64,000 nucleotides of DNA, from the NCBI GenBank assembly GCA_015956445.1, contig WIUZ02000007.1, positions 1,860,001 to 1,924,000 on the forward strand. Reading direction: 5' to 3'. The translations under genes and the position numbers were made by a program. This document shows positions 43,999 through 56,385 of this stretch, piece after piece (position 1 is the stretch's first letter; every line of letters begins with the position of its first letter). The notes under the pieces are model-generated. The model was given only the letters and a program-made list of their open reading frames with translations. It did no database searches and had not been told where the DNA came from. The DNA is from Thelephora terrestris. Its lineage: Eukaryota > Basidiomycota > Agaricomycetes > Thelephorales > Thelephoraceae.

Positions 43999-45262
43999 GG
44001 TGGAAAAGGGCGATGTAGCGATGGAGAAGGACACATTGCGCGCTGGAGGGTCACCGTTGTTATAGGGGTAGGCTGTCAAAGGGACCCACCATACCTCCGG
44101 CTGATCAGATCGGCGGATTGGCCTGCGTCAGCCTCTCGGCAGCCATGATCAGCCAAAGACGCTGGACCGTGGCGAATTCAGCGCTCAACCTCAGGGCTCA
44201 AGCCCAAGCTCAAGTGCTGCTGCGCAGAAACCGGTGAGATTCGTTTCGCGCGTCTCAACGTGCTGCGATCATCTGGCTCTGCGCACTTACGTTGATTTCG
44301 ACTATGTGGTAGATTGTGATTCAATGTAGGAGGATCGTTGTCCCCTGCAAATTCTTTACTCTTTCTCACTTCCCATCTATAACGTATTTCCGTTGCAATG
44401 CCAGCGGGCTATGCACTGGTTGATCCTGAGGCCTGAGTACTCTGTCTTCGGCTACTCCGACTACCAAATCGCCGAGCACTCCCTCGACATGATTTCTGAG
44501 GGACAGGATTCGACCCTCGAGGACATACTTCCACCTGGAACTTATGCTTTGGCGACTGATGTCGTCTCGATGACATTTGTTGGTACGAAGATTGAAACGA
44601 AAATCATCTTCGGGGAAAATCACCAACGTCACTCTCATCATATGCCCAACCAATGCAGCTACTCCTGGTGGCCCCTTGCTAAGCACATCATCTTTCTTGT
44701 TCTCCCAGGTCACAAGATTGGGTTTGTCGGGGACGTTGTACCCCTGTAGCGAGGATCGCCGAATTCGAGAACCTGTATGCGTCAGGACGGGTTTATGACT
44801 CAAGGAGGATGTGGTCTTCGAGGCCCTTAACCCTTTGCCGTCGCTGTCCGAGGCTACTCCTTTGGTTGCCCGCCCACTCCTTGGGATGATGGAAGTTTCC
44901 TCACGTACTGCAACCCACAGTAATCTCATGGATGGGGAAGGAAGCCGGATGTAAGCTACGTTAGATGCACATCACGCCGTTGCTCATAACTAGCGTCAAG
45001 GGCGCTCCGAGACTTAGGTCGAGTGACTACGAAAGCGTACTCGCAAAAGGCCCACACGGTTTACAGCGTGGGTGTGCATATCGGCGGCATGCAACAGGAT
45101 TATCTAGAAAATTAGACTGCTATACAACTACAACAAAAATCAGAGAAATGCCCTATTGGTACAAATGCTGAGAATATTCCGTGGCGCGGGTCGTTACTGC
45201 GATCAAACAAAATGACGGGAACTGGCGGTGGGTCAGATATATACACCTCCCCACCTATATCC
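43999..45262. other. Intergenic stretch, no confident gene
   Basis: Long overlapping frames on opposite strands (44366–44929 minus, 44393–44749 plus) cannot both be coding and neither matches a known family. A short plus-strand frame at about 44143 ends at a GTGAGA donor-like site but has no clear next exon. Confidence 0.4.
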
Positions 45263-46652
45263 CTATGAATCTGAATCAAACTCCAAGTCAGACCAAGTCA
45301 AGGTGCGGTCTGAGCTGCGCTTTCTCCGCCTCGAAGCTTCTTCTCCAGCCCTCAGGGATACGGATACGTATTTCCCCTCGAGAGGTTCCGTGTGAATTGA
45401 GGCGATCGACCGGTCTGCTGTAGACTTCCTCGATGCCCGAGGCAGAGACGAATGAGCGTCACAATGCTGGATACCACACCAGTCATCCGTGAGCCAGCTG
45501 CCCCTCCGTTCGTATTGCGAGATCGTGATCGAGACGTGATCGGAAGCCTTCTCGTAGGTGACTTGATTCCTTGCCTCAAGCCAACGTTGGAGGCTGTTCG
45601 TTAAAGCAGATGATATCGACGTCCGTAGGCTCCGGCTTTGCACGAAAGAAGCGATTGAAGATCTCGACACGCGCGCGGACGTCCGCCGCGGCAGAGAAGT
45701 TGCGGGTGTCGGGGCGATCACGGGCCTGCGGCAGTGTACTTTTCGTAACATGGCCTTGAGTGCATACATTCGCTGCGTAAAAAGCCGAACGTTGCGCGTG
45801 AACCGACGAATCCTGCGAACACCTGGGATATTGCATCCGGTGGTGTAAAGACTCGTGCGACGGCTGGGAGGGTCGGGCGCCCTAGCGCCGCTCCTTGATT
45901 CCGGTCGCGAATACCGACTAATCCGCGAGAAAGAGCCGTCTGATCGTGACATGAAACGTCGTCGAATTGGACTTGGCCAGGGCGAATACGGGTCGGTACT
46001 AACGTAGATGATCCTCGAGCTTGAGCTTGAGGATTCGGGGACCTCCGTAACGCCGGCGCCAATGTCTACATGGTTACCATCCGTGGCGTCGATCGATGAA
46101 TTGGAAGATTTTTGAGTGGGAATTGGAGGTGATACGTCGGCGACAAAAGTCGAATTGGCATGGAGGTCCCAGATGACCGAGAAGTGGAACGAAGAAACTT
46201 TTGGGACAGGTGGAAGAGGTTTGAAGATGTTACTGCTGTAGGAGGACGATGTTGAGGGAAGATCCTGGGAGAGGGAGTGAGATAGCGATAAATGGTCTGA
46301 CGTGGACGTTGATGCGTACCTCTGTGGTGGCAGGCGACGATTGCTGATACTTTTGGCTTCCCCTGAAATCCTTCATGTATGTCGGGGTCGCGCCAGAAGA
46401 ATGACAATGAGCGGTAAGGGAGGATGAAGCAGAAGTGGAAAGTGAATCTTCAAACTGGAGAAAGTCAAGCGCGTCGAGGCCAGCAAGACCGAGGGAGTTG
46501 TCATCAAGAACATCCATCCTTGAGATGGGTGCATTGGGAAGAAAGGGCTGTGAGCGAGTCATCAAGTAATCACCAGCAAAAAGCTCGAGCGAATGAGTGA
46601 AAGGGATGTCACGCATCACCCTTTGATTAAAACTGGGGAGGGGGTGGGACAA
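45263..46652 (-). CDS. Hypothetical protein, Ser/Arg-rich, 444 aa
   Basis: Exons 46652–46320 and 46264–45263 are joined in phase 0 by a 55-nt GTACGC...CCCAG intron. The second exon is open for 334 codons, longer than chance in a region without strong GC bias, which supports a real gene. The N-terminus is Leu/Asp-rich (LDALDFLQFEDSLS), the middle Ser/Pro-rich, and the C-terminal half very Arg/Ser-rich with a possible helical segment (LTNSLQRWLEARNQV) and an acidic end. No family was recognised. Basic and low-complexity composition suggests a nuclear or RNA-associated protein, but that is only a guess. Confidence 0.6.
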
Positions 46653-47023
46653 AGAAAGTGCGGGTGTGCGGTTCTTCCAGGTCCATTCATACTGAACCAG
46701 AACAAAGGGAAGCGCTTGTGCATTCTGTCACATAGCGGTCAATGCAGAGGCCTCGTGTCCTAGCTTTGATTGCAGCGCGGTCTGTTCGCAACCGGTCCGA
46801 GCAACCAAGTCACGCAAACATCAGAGGCGTGCCCTACATAAATTCAAAATTTATCAGGATTTAGCTCCCATGTACTGAATGTTGCCGACCAGTGGAGGGT
46901 AAGCGTAGTAAAGCCACATAACATGACGGGGATGACGGAGGAAAAGCCTAAAGAGACCGTGAAAATCATCCGCCTCATGTCGATCACCTCTTCTCACCCA
47001 GTGTCCCACCGTTGCAGACAAAA
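46653..47023. promoter_or_regulatory. Divergent promoter region
   Basis: The 371 bp between the start codons of the hypothetical gene and the NUFIP1-like gene hold no other feature. Confidence 0.4.
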
Positions 47024-48274
47024 ATGAATCCGTGGCAATATCCTCAATCTGCGGGGATGTTCTACTCCCCGGTTTCTTCCCACTACGCCCAAGCGTACCT
47101 ACAGAACTCCTCAGGTGGGTTCCAACAACGAACACTCCCGTCGCAATCGGCCTCTTCTGTCCCTGCCCACCCTTTCACGTCCCAGCCAAGACACCGTCCC
47201 CAGGGTACACACAAATGCACGCGCGACCAATGCACGTTCTCGGGTTCTCAAAAGGCAGTGGAGATCCATATGATGGACAGACATCTGATCTATCCGCCGA
47301 CCTCCAATAACAAGCAACGCGACTGGGATGCTGATCCGTCGCTGAAAGGGCACGTACCTCCAGTGTTACACGCAACTCTTAATCCTCCCTTTTCTTCGTA
47401 CCAACGAGGTCTGACCTATTTCTAGAAAGCCGATCGTCATTCAGGGAACCAACCTATCTTTGAACACCCCAGAAGATATCGAGGCCTGGATAGCCGAGCG
47501 GAAGAAGAGGTTTCCGACTGCGAAGCGAGTAGCTGATAAGAAGACTAAACTTGAAGAAGCTATTGCCCGCGGGCAGCTGCCGTTCGATGATAATTCACGG
47601 TTTCCGAAGCGACCGCGACTCGAGAGGCCTAATCACAGCGCAAATAGAGGTCGTGGAAGCGGTCGAGGAAGGAGGGGGAGGAGCGGCCCTCCAGCTGTTC
47701 GCGATGAGGTTGTAACCCCGAAGGTGTCGGCGACGCCCACTCAAGTTACGCAGGATTCTTCGTCCCTGCAGCTGCCGCCCGCCCAACCCTCTCCTGTACC
47801 CCCAGATGATTGTGACTCTTCGGATCCTGATGACGCGCCACCGGAAGCGCTTCCAACGAAAAGCACGAAAAATACCGTTCCCGAGGTCCCATGCCCTGCG
47901 GAAAATTCCCGAGAGTCGGGGGGCGTGGAGGTCAAACCCTCCATGCGTGAGAAGCGGACAGGGCCCAGAAGGCAACCCGTACGGCAGCCTCGTGGTCCGC
48001 CACCGGTACCGTTTGGGCAGAACACCTCGCTTCTGAGAAACGTACGTTCGTCTGTGGATAGAGTACGTGATGTTTACGATTTACCGGTTCACTCAAACAG
48101 CTACTCTTGCCCGAGATAAAGAACACGGTCTCAAACTTGTCCCAGGCGATCCGATTCCTTGTGGATAACGATTTTCTTGAAAATGTGGAGCTCAAACCTG
48201 GCGATGCAGAACGTCAGAAGAATATGATCCAGGTCGTTTCCTCCACTGAAAACCTTCCTGATAAGCCCGAGTAA
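47024..48274 (+). CDS. NUFIP1/Rsa1-like snoRNP assembly factor
   Basis: Exons 47024–47349, 47426–48041 and 48101–48274 give about 371 aa. The Tyr/Gln-rich N-terminus precedes a C2H2 zinc finger (C-x4-C-x12-H-x4-H, about residues 64–87). The NUFIP1 signature follows (IQGTNLSLNTPEDIEAWIAE, then RKKRFPT). After an Arg/Gly-rich and Pro-rich linker, the C-terminal SLLRN/LLLPEIKNTV...FLVDNDF helix pair matches the family end. NUFIP/Rsa1 joins R2TP, and so RVB1/RVB2, in box C/D snoRNP assembly. The first intron starts with GC rather than GT in the model that keeps more coding sequence; a weaker GT donor at 47338 also keeps the frame. Confidence 0.88.
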
Positions 48275-48390
48275 TCTGTTCTATCGCCATTTGGCATACT
48301 ACGTGGTACATTTCTACTGTTACATTGCGATTAATAGCCAGTGGAGGGAGCCCGAAACCTTCTACTATCTCACCGAGTTCGCTTGATAGG

Positions 48391-49819
48391 CTAATCCTCC
48401 AGGTACGGATGTGGTCCCTTGAGCACCACCCTCCCGTTCTCCCACATCAACGGAAAACATTTTTCGACCGAGCCTGCGAACTGGTTATCTACAGGTTCTA
48501 TCAGTCTCACCACCAAAGTCACGTCCTCGCACAGACTCAGCCGATCCAAGACGTCATCCACCGAGTTCCACCTACGAAATTGATCCTCGCTTGAATTTTC
48601 TGATAAGCCCGACAAACTGTGGGCGATGGAGATGATCAATTCTGTGAACTCGTTTGAGGTTATGGTCGAAAGCGTCCCGCGTAACCATGTCGCGGCGAAT
48701 TCCCTGTTTGAGTGGCGGGCAAGTTTGAGTTCTAGCTTTCGTAACTTGGTGTGGGTTTGGAAATTGAAAGGAGTACATTTCTCCTGCCCTTTTTTGCGAT
48801 AAGGTGAACAAGTAAATCCCCCATCCTTGAGGATATGACCCACCCATATAGTGCCATTCGAGGACCACACACTCGAGGTTCGGAGAGCAAGCGTCAACCA
48901 GGAGCCGCGAGTTATCGAGGGTGCACGCAGAGAGCTTGAGAGTCCGAAATTTGAGAGGGGCCGTTGAGAGGTGGTTGAGGATGAGCGTAGCGCCCATATC
49001 CATCGCCCCCGGAAACATTTCCAGATCGAGGACACCATCGAGAGGTGGGAACTTGGTGATGTCGAAGTGGGGGCCACCATTACGCATGGAGTGGACGTGG
49101 GGTTGGACGCCTTGTATCCTCAGATTCTTCAGATTCGCAAACTGGCAAATGAAGTAAAGGATCTGCTTGTGGTCTCCCCTCGACTCCTTCAATTCCAGGG
49201 ATTGTAACGACCCAAAGAAGGTCCCGAAATACTCTTCCATCCTTGGAAGAAAGGAGGAGATATCCAACCAGCTAGTCTTGAAGCTCCTGACGTTCGTGAA
49301 GGTGCGAAGGTGTTGAATATGGACTTGCAGATCGTGCGGAAAGATGGGATTTCGGTCAAGGAAGATCGAGAGGTGACGAGTGTGTTGGAGAAGGCCGCGT
49401 TCTCCAAGGACCGGCAACCCATTAAACGCGTAGTTCCAATCACGAGGAACGTTGAATAGTCCTCCAGTGGATGAGGGCCGGACACTACCCCGATGCCGAG
49501 GAGTGATGTACAGTGTTCGGTGGATGAAGGGTTTTGCTGAGCGCGAAACCGCTTTACCGGTTAGGGAGCAAGATTTCAGGGACTCCATGTCTAGGAGGAT
49601 GAAGATCTCATGGATGATGTCGTCTGGGAGGCTGGGGAGTCCCTCGTCGTACGTTACCATCGGGAGGGCTGGCAGCGGCTTCGAAGGTGCGATCGCGGAT
49701 TCGGATTCCTTCCATAGTCCCAGCCGGCGAAACAGACCGGTCACATCGACTGATTGAACTATCAGCCTGGACGAAATGTGTGGCACATTCAACTTCATAC
49801 ACTCACGTGCGCTCTCCAT
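48391..49819 (-). CDS. F-box protein
   Basis: Exons 49819–48844 and 48788–48391, with a 55-nt intron, give 457 aa in frame. The F-box is at about residues 62–105 (GLPSLPDDIIHEIFILLDME...LTGKAVSRSAKPFIHRTLY). The rest has LRR-like strands (LQSLELKES, LKNLRIQGV, FRTLKLSACTL). It lies tail-to-tail with the NUFIP1-like gene, 116 bp apart. A likely Skp1-binding substrate receptor; its target is unknown. Confidence 0.87.
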
Positions 49820-50559
49820 GGTTCAACGTCGATGGTCGGGATGGATCAGTGGTTGACACTGAGGCTTTCGGCCAACTTTAGCTAGCTTTTAAATCGTGTA
49901 GAGCGTCAGAACGCACAGGCAGGTCACGTCGGACCACGTAGGCGAGGATGTGTTCGTCCTACGTGGAAGACAGCGCGCCATTACTAGGAAGCTGTGCACG
50001 TCGCGGTGCGGTGGCTTTGGGAAATCGCCACGACAGTGTCGATCATTGAACGGTCCGGTTGCCCTTCACCGCCCTCCATTTCAAAAGCCCAGTTTCCCCC
50101 CCACACGGGCGTCGGGCGATTGAGTTCATGTCACCTTGGTGGAATTTGGGAAAGGAAAATGTTGCACGGGCTTCTTACTCAGTTCCCGCGGTTTCCCCTT
50201 CCCATAAGGGTGCACTGGTGAATCCCGTCTTCAAACTGCCCCGCGAGAGTTTGAATCGAGATGTCAGAACGCAGATAATAGCTGTGCAAGGTATGTGTAT
50301 TGAGAACCCGATTCCGCAGCGAGTGTCGTTAGCTTGCTGTGTAGATCCCGGTTGCCACCTTTCGTTCTGGTTCGCCAGCGATAAACCCGGCTCACTCCCG
50401 CGGGGTGTCACTGGGGCTCATTGTGTATCACATCGCAACAGAAGAGTCACAGACCATCTTTACCAGGGTTCTGACTCTTTTCCTCCCCTCGCAACTACTA
50501 CGAGTTTTACGACGGTGCAGCCTGTCACAACAGCTGAGCTAGCTGTCCAACACTGCCCA
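49820..50559. other. Intergenic stretch
   Basis: This is the upstream region of the minus-strand F-box gene and of the decayed NLR-like gene. A plus-strand open run from 50059 leads into the NLR N-terminus and may include its 5' exon, but the start is not clear. Confidence 0.4.
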
Positions 50560-53168
50560 AAACCTCAGCGAAAGAAAGGGCGCGAAGGTGCCATCTCGGT
50601 GCTGAAAGTGGCAATCGACGCCCTGAATCTCGCGAAGGAGGTATCAAGCGCCACGCCAGCCAAAGCCGTTTTTGGAACTGCCGCTCAGGCTGTCCAGTTC
50701 TGTCCATGATTAGGGTGAATTCCCCCTCGACCTGGTTTGGTAGTAGGCTGATTTTTGGCTAACACGCGCAGGATTCGATGGCGAACAGATTATGTCGCCT
50801 TGGGGCTTGCCTGTGTTGATGTCTGTAGGGCTCCCGAGCGTGGATTGGACGGCAGGCGAGCCGATCAATTCAACCGGTCAGTATTAGAAGCGATTGAGCT
50901 GTTGAAGAAGTGGGTCAATGCCATCGGAGATCTTCAATGTTCCCGAGTTTCTCACCGGCCACCCGATCGCAGGGCTATGGCGCAGATCCAGAGGAATGTC
51001 ATCAATCTGGTACGAGCGAAATATTTTCTCTCGTGTACTCCATGCGACGAGCGATAAAGGTGCGGTCGCTGGGTGGAAGTCGGAACTCGATAGAATCCTT
51101 CAAATCTTCAAAGTGCGTGCTATCTTACCCTCCCTCTATTCATTATTTTAAAAGCCTTACAGTCGCTCAAACTCGGGCCAGTTTTGCTCATCGTGACAGA
51201 TCCGGGATCTTATGTTTGAACACAGCATACTTGGAGAATCAGCTACGCCTCCACTGAGGGCCTCTTTCGGGCGGGGTGATCTAATTGAAAATATCGTATG
51301 GTCTTGTCGAAAACCTGACCCCAATCGCTCTCATCGGTACTGGTGGGATCGGGAAAACGCCTGTCGCCCTGAACGGCCCCTCCATGACGATCGCATCAGG
51401 AAACGATTAGGCGAGAAACCGGCGGTTTATCCGCTGCCGACCAATTCCAACCTGCGCTGGCCAATTTCCTCCAACTGGCTCTTCGAAGGCCATCGGTGCT
51501 GGCATCGAAAATCCAGAAGACTTAACCCCCCCACCCCCCTTCGACCGTTCTCATCTCTCCAGGGAAAGTTTTTCACCGTGCTCGACAACACCGAATCGAG
51601 TATCGACACCACAGGGAGCCGATGCGCAGAAGATCTACGCTGTGGTGGAGGAACTGAGCCAAATCGGCAGTATTGGTCTCTGCATCACGACCAGGATCAA
51701 GACGATACCTGGCAGCGTCGAGCGGCCGGACGTGATCGACAGCATCCTCAAACAGCTCTACTTCCATCCACTCGCAGTCATTTTATTGGCCGCCGTTGCG
51801 CGTCAGAACGATCGGCATAGCTGCCAGCTGGTCAGAGAGTGGGGATTGCGAACAAAAGAGCGTGCTGAATACGGAACACAAGAACAGCCTCGCGGCCACG
51901 ATAGAGCTCTCGCTCGCCTCCCCGATGTTCAGGGAACTTGGCTCTAATGCGCGTGAGCTCCTCGGAGTTTTCGCATTTTTTTCGCAAGGCATCAACGAGA
52001 ACAACCCCGACTGGTTGTTACACGCCATCGCCGACAGGAGGAACATCATCGACAGATTCTGCATCTTCTCCTTGACGCCTCGAAGCAACGGCTTCATCAC
52101 CAGGGTTGGCGCCACTACGAGGCCATCTCGGTCCTCGAGATCCAGGGACATCCCCACTGCTCCGCATGACCAGGGATCGCTACTCGAGCAGGCTCCGGTT
52201 ATTGGGTGATCTCGAACGAGACCAGGCGGGGTTCGGAATATCGCGGCGGATTATATCTGAGGACGTGGATGTTGAACACCCGATCAACACCTTTACATCC
52301 TTGGATATGGACTCTGGCGACATATGGGTCACCTGCGCCGATTTTCTTGTGCACATCCGTCGACACAAACCTCGGTCGACTGTTTTGGGGCCAAAAATCG
52401 AAGGACCCCCGGATGGCCATAGTTCCAAGCGTCAATGCTTATTCTGGCTCTCACTGTTGTTCAATTCACTTGGGAATTATGTGGAAGCAAAGCGACTCTT
52501 TAGTCGCGCCTTGGAGCTAGAGGAAGGTAGGGGGATGAGGGTCGGGTCGCTCGCATGTTATGGCGCTTAGGTGACACAAACCGGACACTAGACCTCTACG
52601 AGGAGGGAATACGACAGTCAAAGGAAGCACTGGAAATTTACGAACGGCTTGGCGATGAAGAGGGTCAAGCAAATTTGCTCGGATGGTTATCGCTTGGTGA
52701 CGACCAATTTGACGTCTTTCTGAAGCAACGCAGACAATTTTGGGTCTGCGATTCTCACCATCTTCTCGATAGCATATATTGCAACAAGGGCAAGAGGGAG
52801 AAGAGAATCCGACGTTTCGAGGCAACCATCAGCATCGCATCCCCCTTCGACTGGCACAATCTACTTTTTTTTGGATCCATTACTCCCTCGCGCGACTGTT
52901 TTACAACGAAGTCGAGTTTGGCGATGCCCGCAAATCTCACATCGACCGGAGCCAAGTCGCGCACGGGTCGATGACGATCATTATTGCCTGGTTGCTGCAA
53001 GCCTGGATTTGGGACCGACAAGGCCGGCTTGGAGAGGCAAAAGCGGAATTTTCTTTGGCGCGCTCGAGATCTTTGAGAAGCTGGGGGCTGCAGGGGACCT
53101 AGGGAGGTGCAGGGGTATCCTACGGAGGATTGAACTGGCGGCAGAGAGGTCATCCGTTGCGGGTTGAA
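50560..53168 (+). pseudogene. Broken STAND NTPase–TPR (NLR-like) gene
   Basis: Similarity to the mushroom NB-ARC/NACHT–TPR family runs in the right order but switches frame many times. An N-terminal helical domain comes first (GREGAISVLKVAIDALNLAKE, then DYVALGLACVDVCRAPERGL, about 50568–50950). Next is the P-loop LIGTGGIGKT near 51330–51357, then a Walker B-like block (FFTVLDNTESSI, near 51575). A winged-helix-like stretch follows (LSLASPMFRELGSNARELLG, about 51910–51970), then TPR-type helices to the end (GNYVEAKRLFSRALELEEG, YEEGIRQSKEALEIYERLG). At least six frame changes or stops break it beyond what introns explain. In fungi such proteins act in non-self recognition or programmed cell death. 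Confidence 0.8.
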
Positions 53169-53169
53169 C

Positions 53170-56100
53170 AAAACACCAGCGGTGAGTTTTTTCTGAGGTG
53201 AGTGTCGATTCCTACGCTCGTTGAACCCTCCTCCCCCCTTAGCACGCGGTGCACCATCCGGCACCTCGACCTCAGCAAGCACCGATCGCAATTCTGGATG
53301 AGTTTCTCGTCTTTGAATGCAAGAAACTTTAGCTTCATTACCACCACTCCTTACCTTCGCTCTCCAGGCTCCCAGACATTACATACCGATTGGATCCACC
53401 ACGACCGTGCACCGATTTGTGTTTATTGTTGTTCTCGTCGCCAATTGATACCCCTCGTCGTCGGACTTTCCGTCTCCGTGACACATGCCTCGTGTGAGCA
53501 CAGTCAGCCTTATTATGGAGAAAATCACATACGATCGACAATCACCCGGATTCCTCAAAGAAGGAGCGGTATGGCAGCTGAATCGTTCTCGACCTTCGGG
53601 AGAAACACAGCGGATTGGAATCCGGCCACATCGGTGTCTGCTATGAGGTGGTTTTCTCGGCCTATCGACCGAGCTCACTTCGTGTACCCTCTTTCCTCCC
53701 TCCATTCCCTCTCCGGCTCCTGTTTTTCTTTTCATCTTTTGGCATTGATCGTCGGTGACGCTGCACGGTCCGCCTGGGGTGGTCGGACTGGTCCCCAAAC
53801 GGAGAGGTGACCAGTCGTTCAGCGCGCGGAATCGAATACGAGCGATAATACACTCTTCAAAGCGGAAAACTCGATACCCAGAATTCCATGCGAGCCAGGT
53901 CTCTGCGGCCCTTATGGAATGGGACCTGCACGGAATGCGAGAAGATCGACTTGGGTCTCATCGTCTCCTCGCGGTTTTGGGGATAGCCGCGTCCAGAAAA
54001 GTGAATCGAAGGTCCCGGGATTTTCTTCCATAGAGTCGAGCGGCTGCAGCAACTCGTCTGCGTGATTTTTTGTGAGTGTCGGATGATGCCGCCTTCTTCC
54101 TTTCAGTATAACATGCCTACAGTGCGCACGTCGAATCCTTCGAGTTCAAAAGGTCGGAAGACCCGATAACCTGTTTCGGGAGCACCCATGATCATCTCTA
54201 CGTGTTCAGGAGGTGAGAGTTTTCATCGCCATCAGCCAAGTATCGCACATTTGGGAACTCATTCACCCACACAAAGAGTTTTCTAATCAGAGACGCGGGA
54301 ACCCCTGCTTCGAGTTTTCCCAAGTCCAGAAGAATTGGGAAGACAACACATCGGTTCATTCCCTGCTCGTGCCGCTCGTGCGCAATGGAAAAAAACCGAC
54401 AACCTCGGACAATACAGAAACCTTCGAGAGGTCACGCAGATATCATCCTCAAAAGGGCGAATGGGCCAAACAACCGTTGATACCATGATCACGGGTCAAC
54501 TTCCGATAGAAGCATCGGAAGTATATAGCAAGTGCGACCTGGAAATTTGAAAACTCGAGGGTATCGAAAAGAACGAGCCGATAATCAGGCTTTCGGGTCA
54601 AGTGATTCAGAACACAAGGACTCTTCGGGAACGCCGGTGCTCCAGACCCTCCTCCCAATCCAATAGCAACTGAAAGAATTGAGCTTCCCACCGGGCTCTG
54701 CGTTGTACGCCGCGTGAGGTTAGGACCCCCCAATAGAGGCCCAACAAAGGGGATAACGATTAACTCCAGGGTGCCATGCAAAAAACTGTACACCACGTTG
54801 TCAGGCACGGGGCGGGAACCCGTTCGCAGATTCAAGCGGACGAGATGCGGAAGACCCAAGCAGCGGACCCCGTGTGCGTTCGCTTGATCGTGCGAAACTC
54901 TCGGAGTCGTACTACGGTACGCATTTTAGTTTCAGTGATATGTGGACGATTGTCAATTTCCCAATAGTTCGCTGTAAGCTCAATTATCCCAGCCAACACA
55001 GGGGGCGGGCGAGTTTGATCGTCTCGTGGTCGATACAGTACTTGGGACATTCTTCGGTACATATCGCAACCTATAGACGGCACTCGTTCCGGGAAAAGTG
55101 AGTTCTGCAGGGTCACCTAACGGTGATCATCAGGTGGATCATCACGATATAGGGAGTGAGTGGGCCTTCAAAGGCCCACTCGTGCCAAACGAGTTTAAAG
55201 CGGCCTCGAACCGACTCCATCCTCTCTCGGAAAAGCCGATACGAGACCCTCTTCTGGTCAGGAAGAGTATTTAACAACTCAATGAAGGCCCTCCCCCCAT
55301 CGACGTCTGATGTATCAAACCATCGATGCCGCAGAGGTGGTCGTGTATATGCGGGAAGAGCCCTGAATCGTCATTTATTCGTAAAAGCTGGGCATAGACA
55401 TCCGGGGAAGGAAAATGGAATACATATAAAAGGGGATTTGCAGAATGGGATAGGGCCGTGTGGAATAGAAGGGTGAGAAAAAAAGTAAAAACGCGTTGCG
55501 TTGGCTGTTACAAAGCTGAAAAGTAACGGGATAGCGAACAGGACGACGAGCGTGAAGGACAACGACAAACGCGACAGCTGTGTAACGAAATGCACGGTGG
55601 ACAAACGGAGAAGACAGCAGTAAGTACAGAACGATTAGGAGGAGCGAAGATAAAGAAACAGGGTTCAGGTGGACGTATCATCGTTCGAAAGAACCCACAA
55701 GGAAAACCTCGAACGGGACAGATACAATCCTCCAGCCCTTCACCCTCCCACCCGTTCTTCTCCGTTTAAAACCTCAAGGAGTGCGAGGCCAAACCGTGTC
55801 ATCCCGAGTCGTTGTCGCCGTACACGCGTTTATCGCGGAGTCATCCATTCCCACTGCTTTTCATCAGCCGCCGGAACGGAGAGCCAACGCGGAAAAGTTA
55901 TGTATTGACAAAAAGACGACAGGCACAACGAGAAGTCCGTCCATTTCCCAAAATCCGTGGGGGGTAGTCTGTGAGAGCACCTGCGGAAGAGAAAGCGAGG
56001 CGGGGAATGTTGAGGGTAACGCGGGACCGAGTTGAGAAGTAATGTGGTGAGACGAGAAAGAGGGGACCAAGGAAACGAGTGTCGTGTTTAGACAGCCAAT

Positions 56101-56385
56101 ATTTGGCACCAGCTTGGCACCAACCGACGATGAACATCAATAGACGGATGCTAGTACGAATCTGACGCGGAACACACAAACAAAAACCAATTCTTCACTG
56201 CTTTCTGTTTGTGTGCACCCCATCATTCGTATTAGCGCATTAGTTTTTTTTTGTTCTTTTTTTTTTTTCTTGAGGTAACGGTCAGCCTAGTAACAACGAT
56301 CAGTGAAGAAGGGGCGCCGGTAAGATCTATCGTGTCCACCCATTCGTCAGAAGGTTTCAAAGAGTTTATAATGGAGCCAACCAAC
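53170..56385. other. 3.2-kb gene-poor stretch
   Basis: Only short, mutually overlapping frames are present. No splice-consistent gene, tRNA or repeat was found. A poly-T tract (about 56245–56270) lies near the end, in the 3' flank of the RNase III-like gene. The first few hundred bases may still be decayed NLR sequence. Confidence 0.45.

Noticed and set aside
44366-44929. 187-codon minus-strand gene
   Set aside because: A competing 118-codon plus-strand frame covers much of the same bases; no homology supports either.
53202-53810. 202-codon plus-strand gene after the NLR wreck
   Set aside because: The composition is poor, a long minus-strand frame overlaps it, and no domain is recognisable.
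54110-54180. tRNA gene (T-arm-like GTCGAATCC...)
   Set aside because: No matching acceptor, D or anticodon arms could be drawn at the right spacing.
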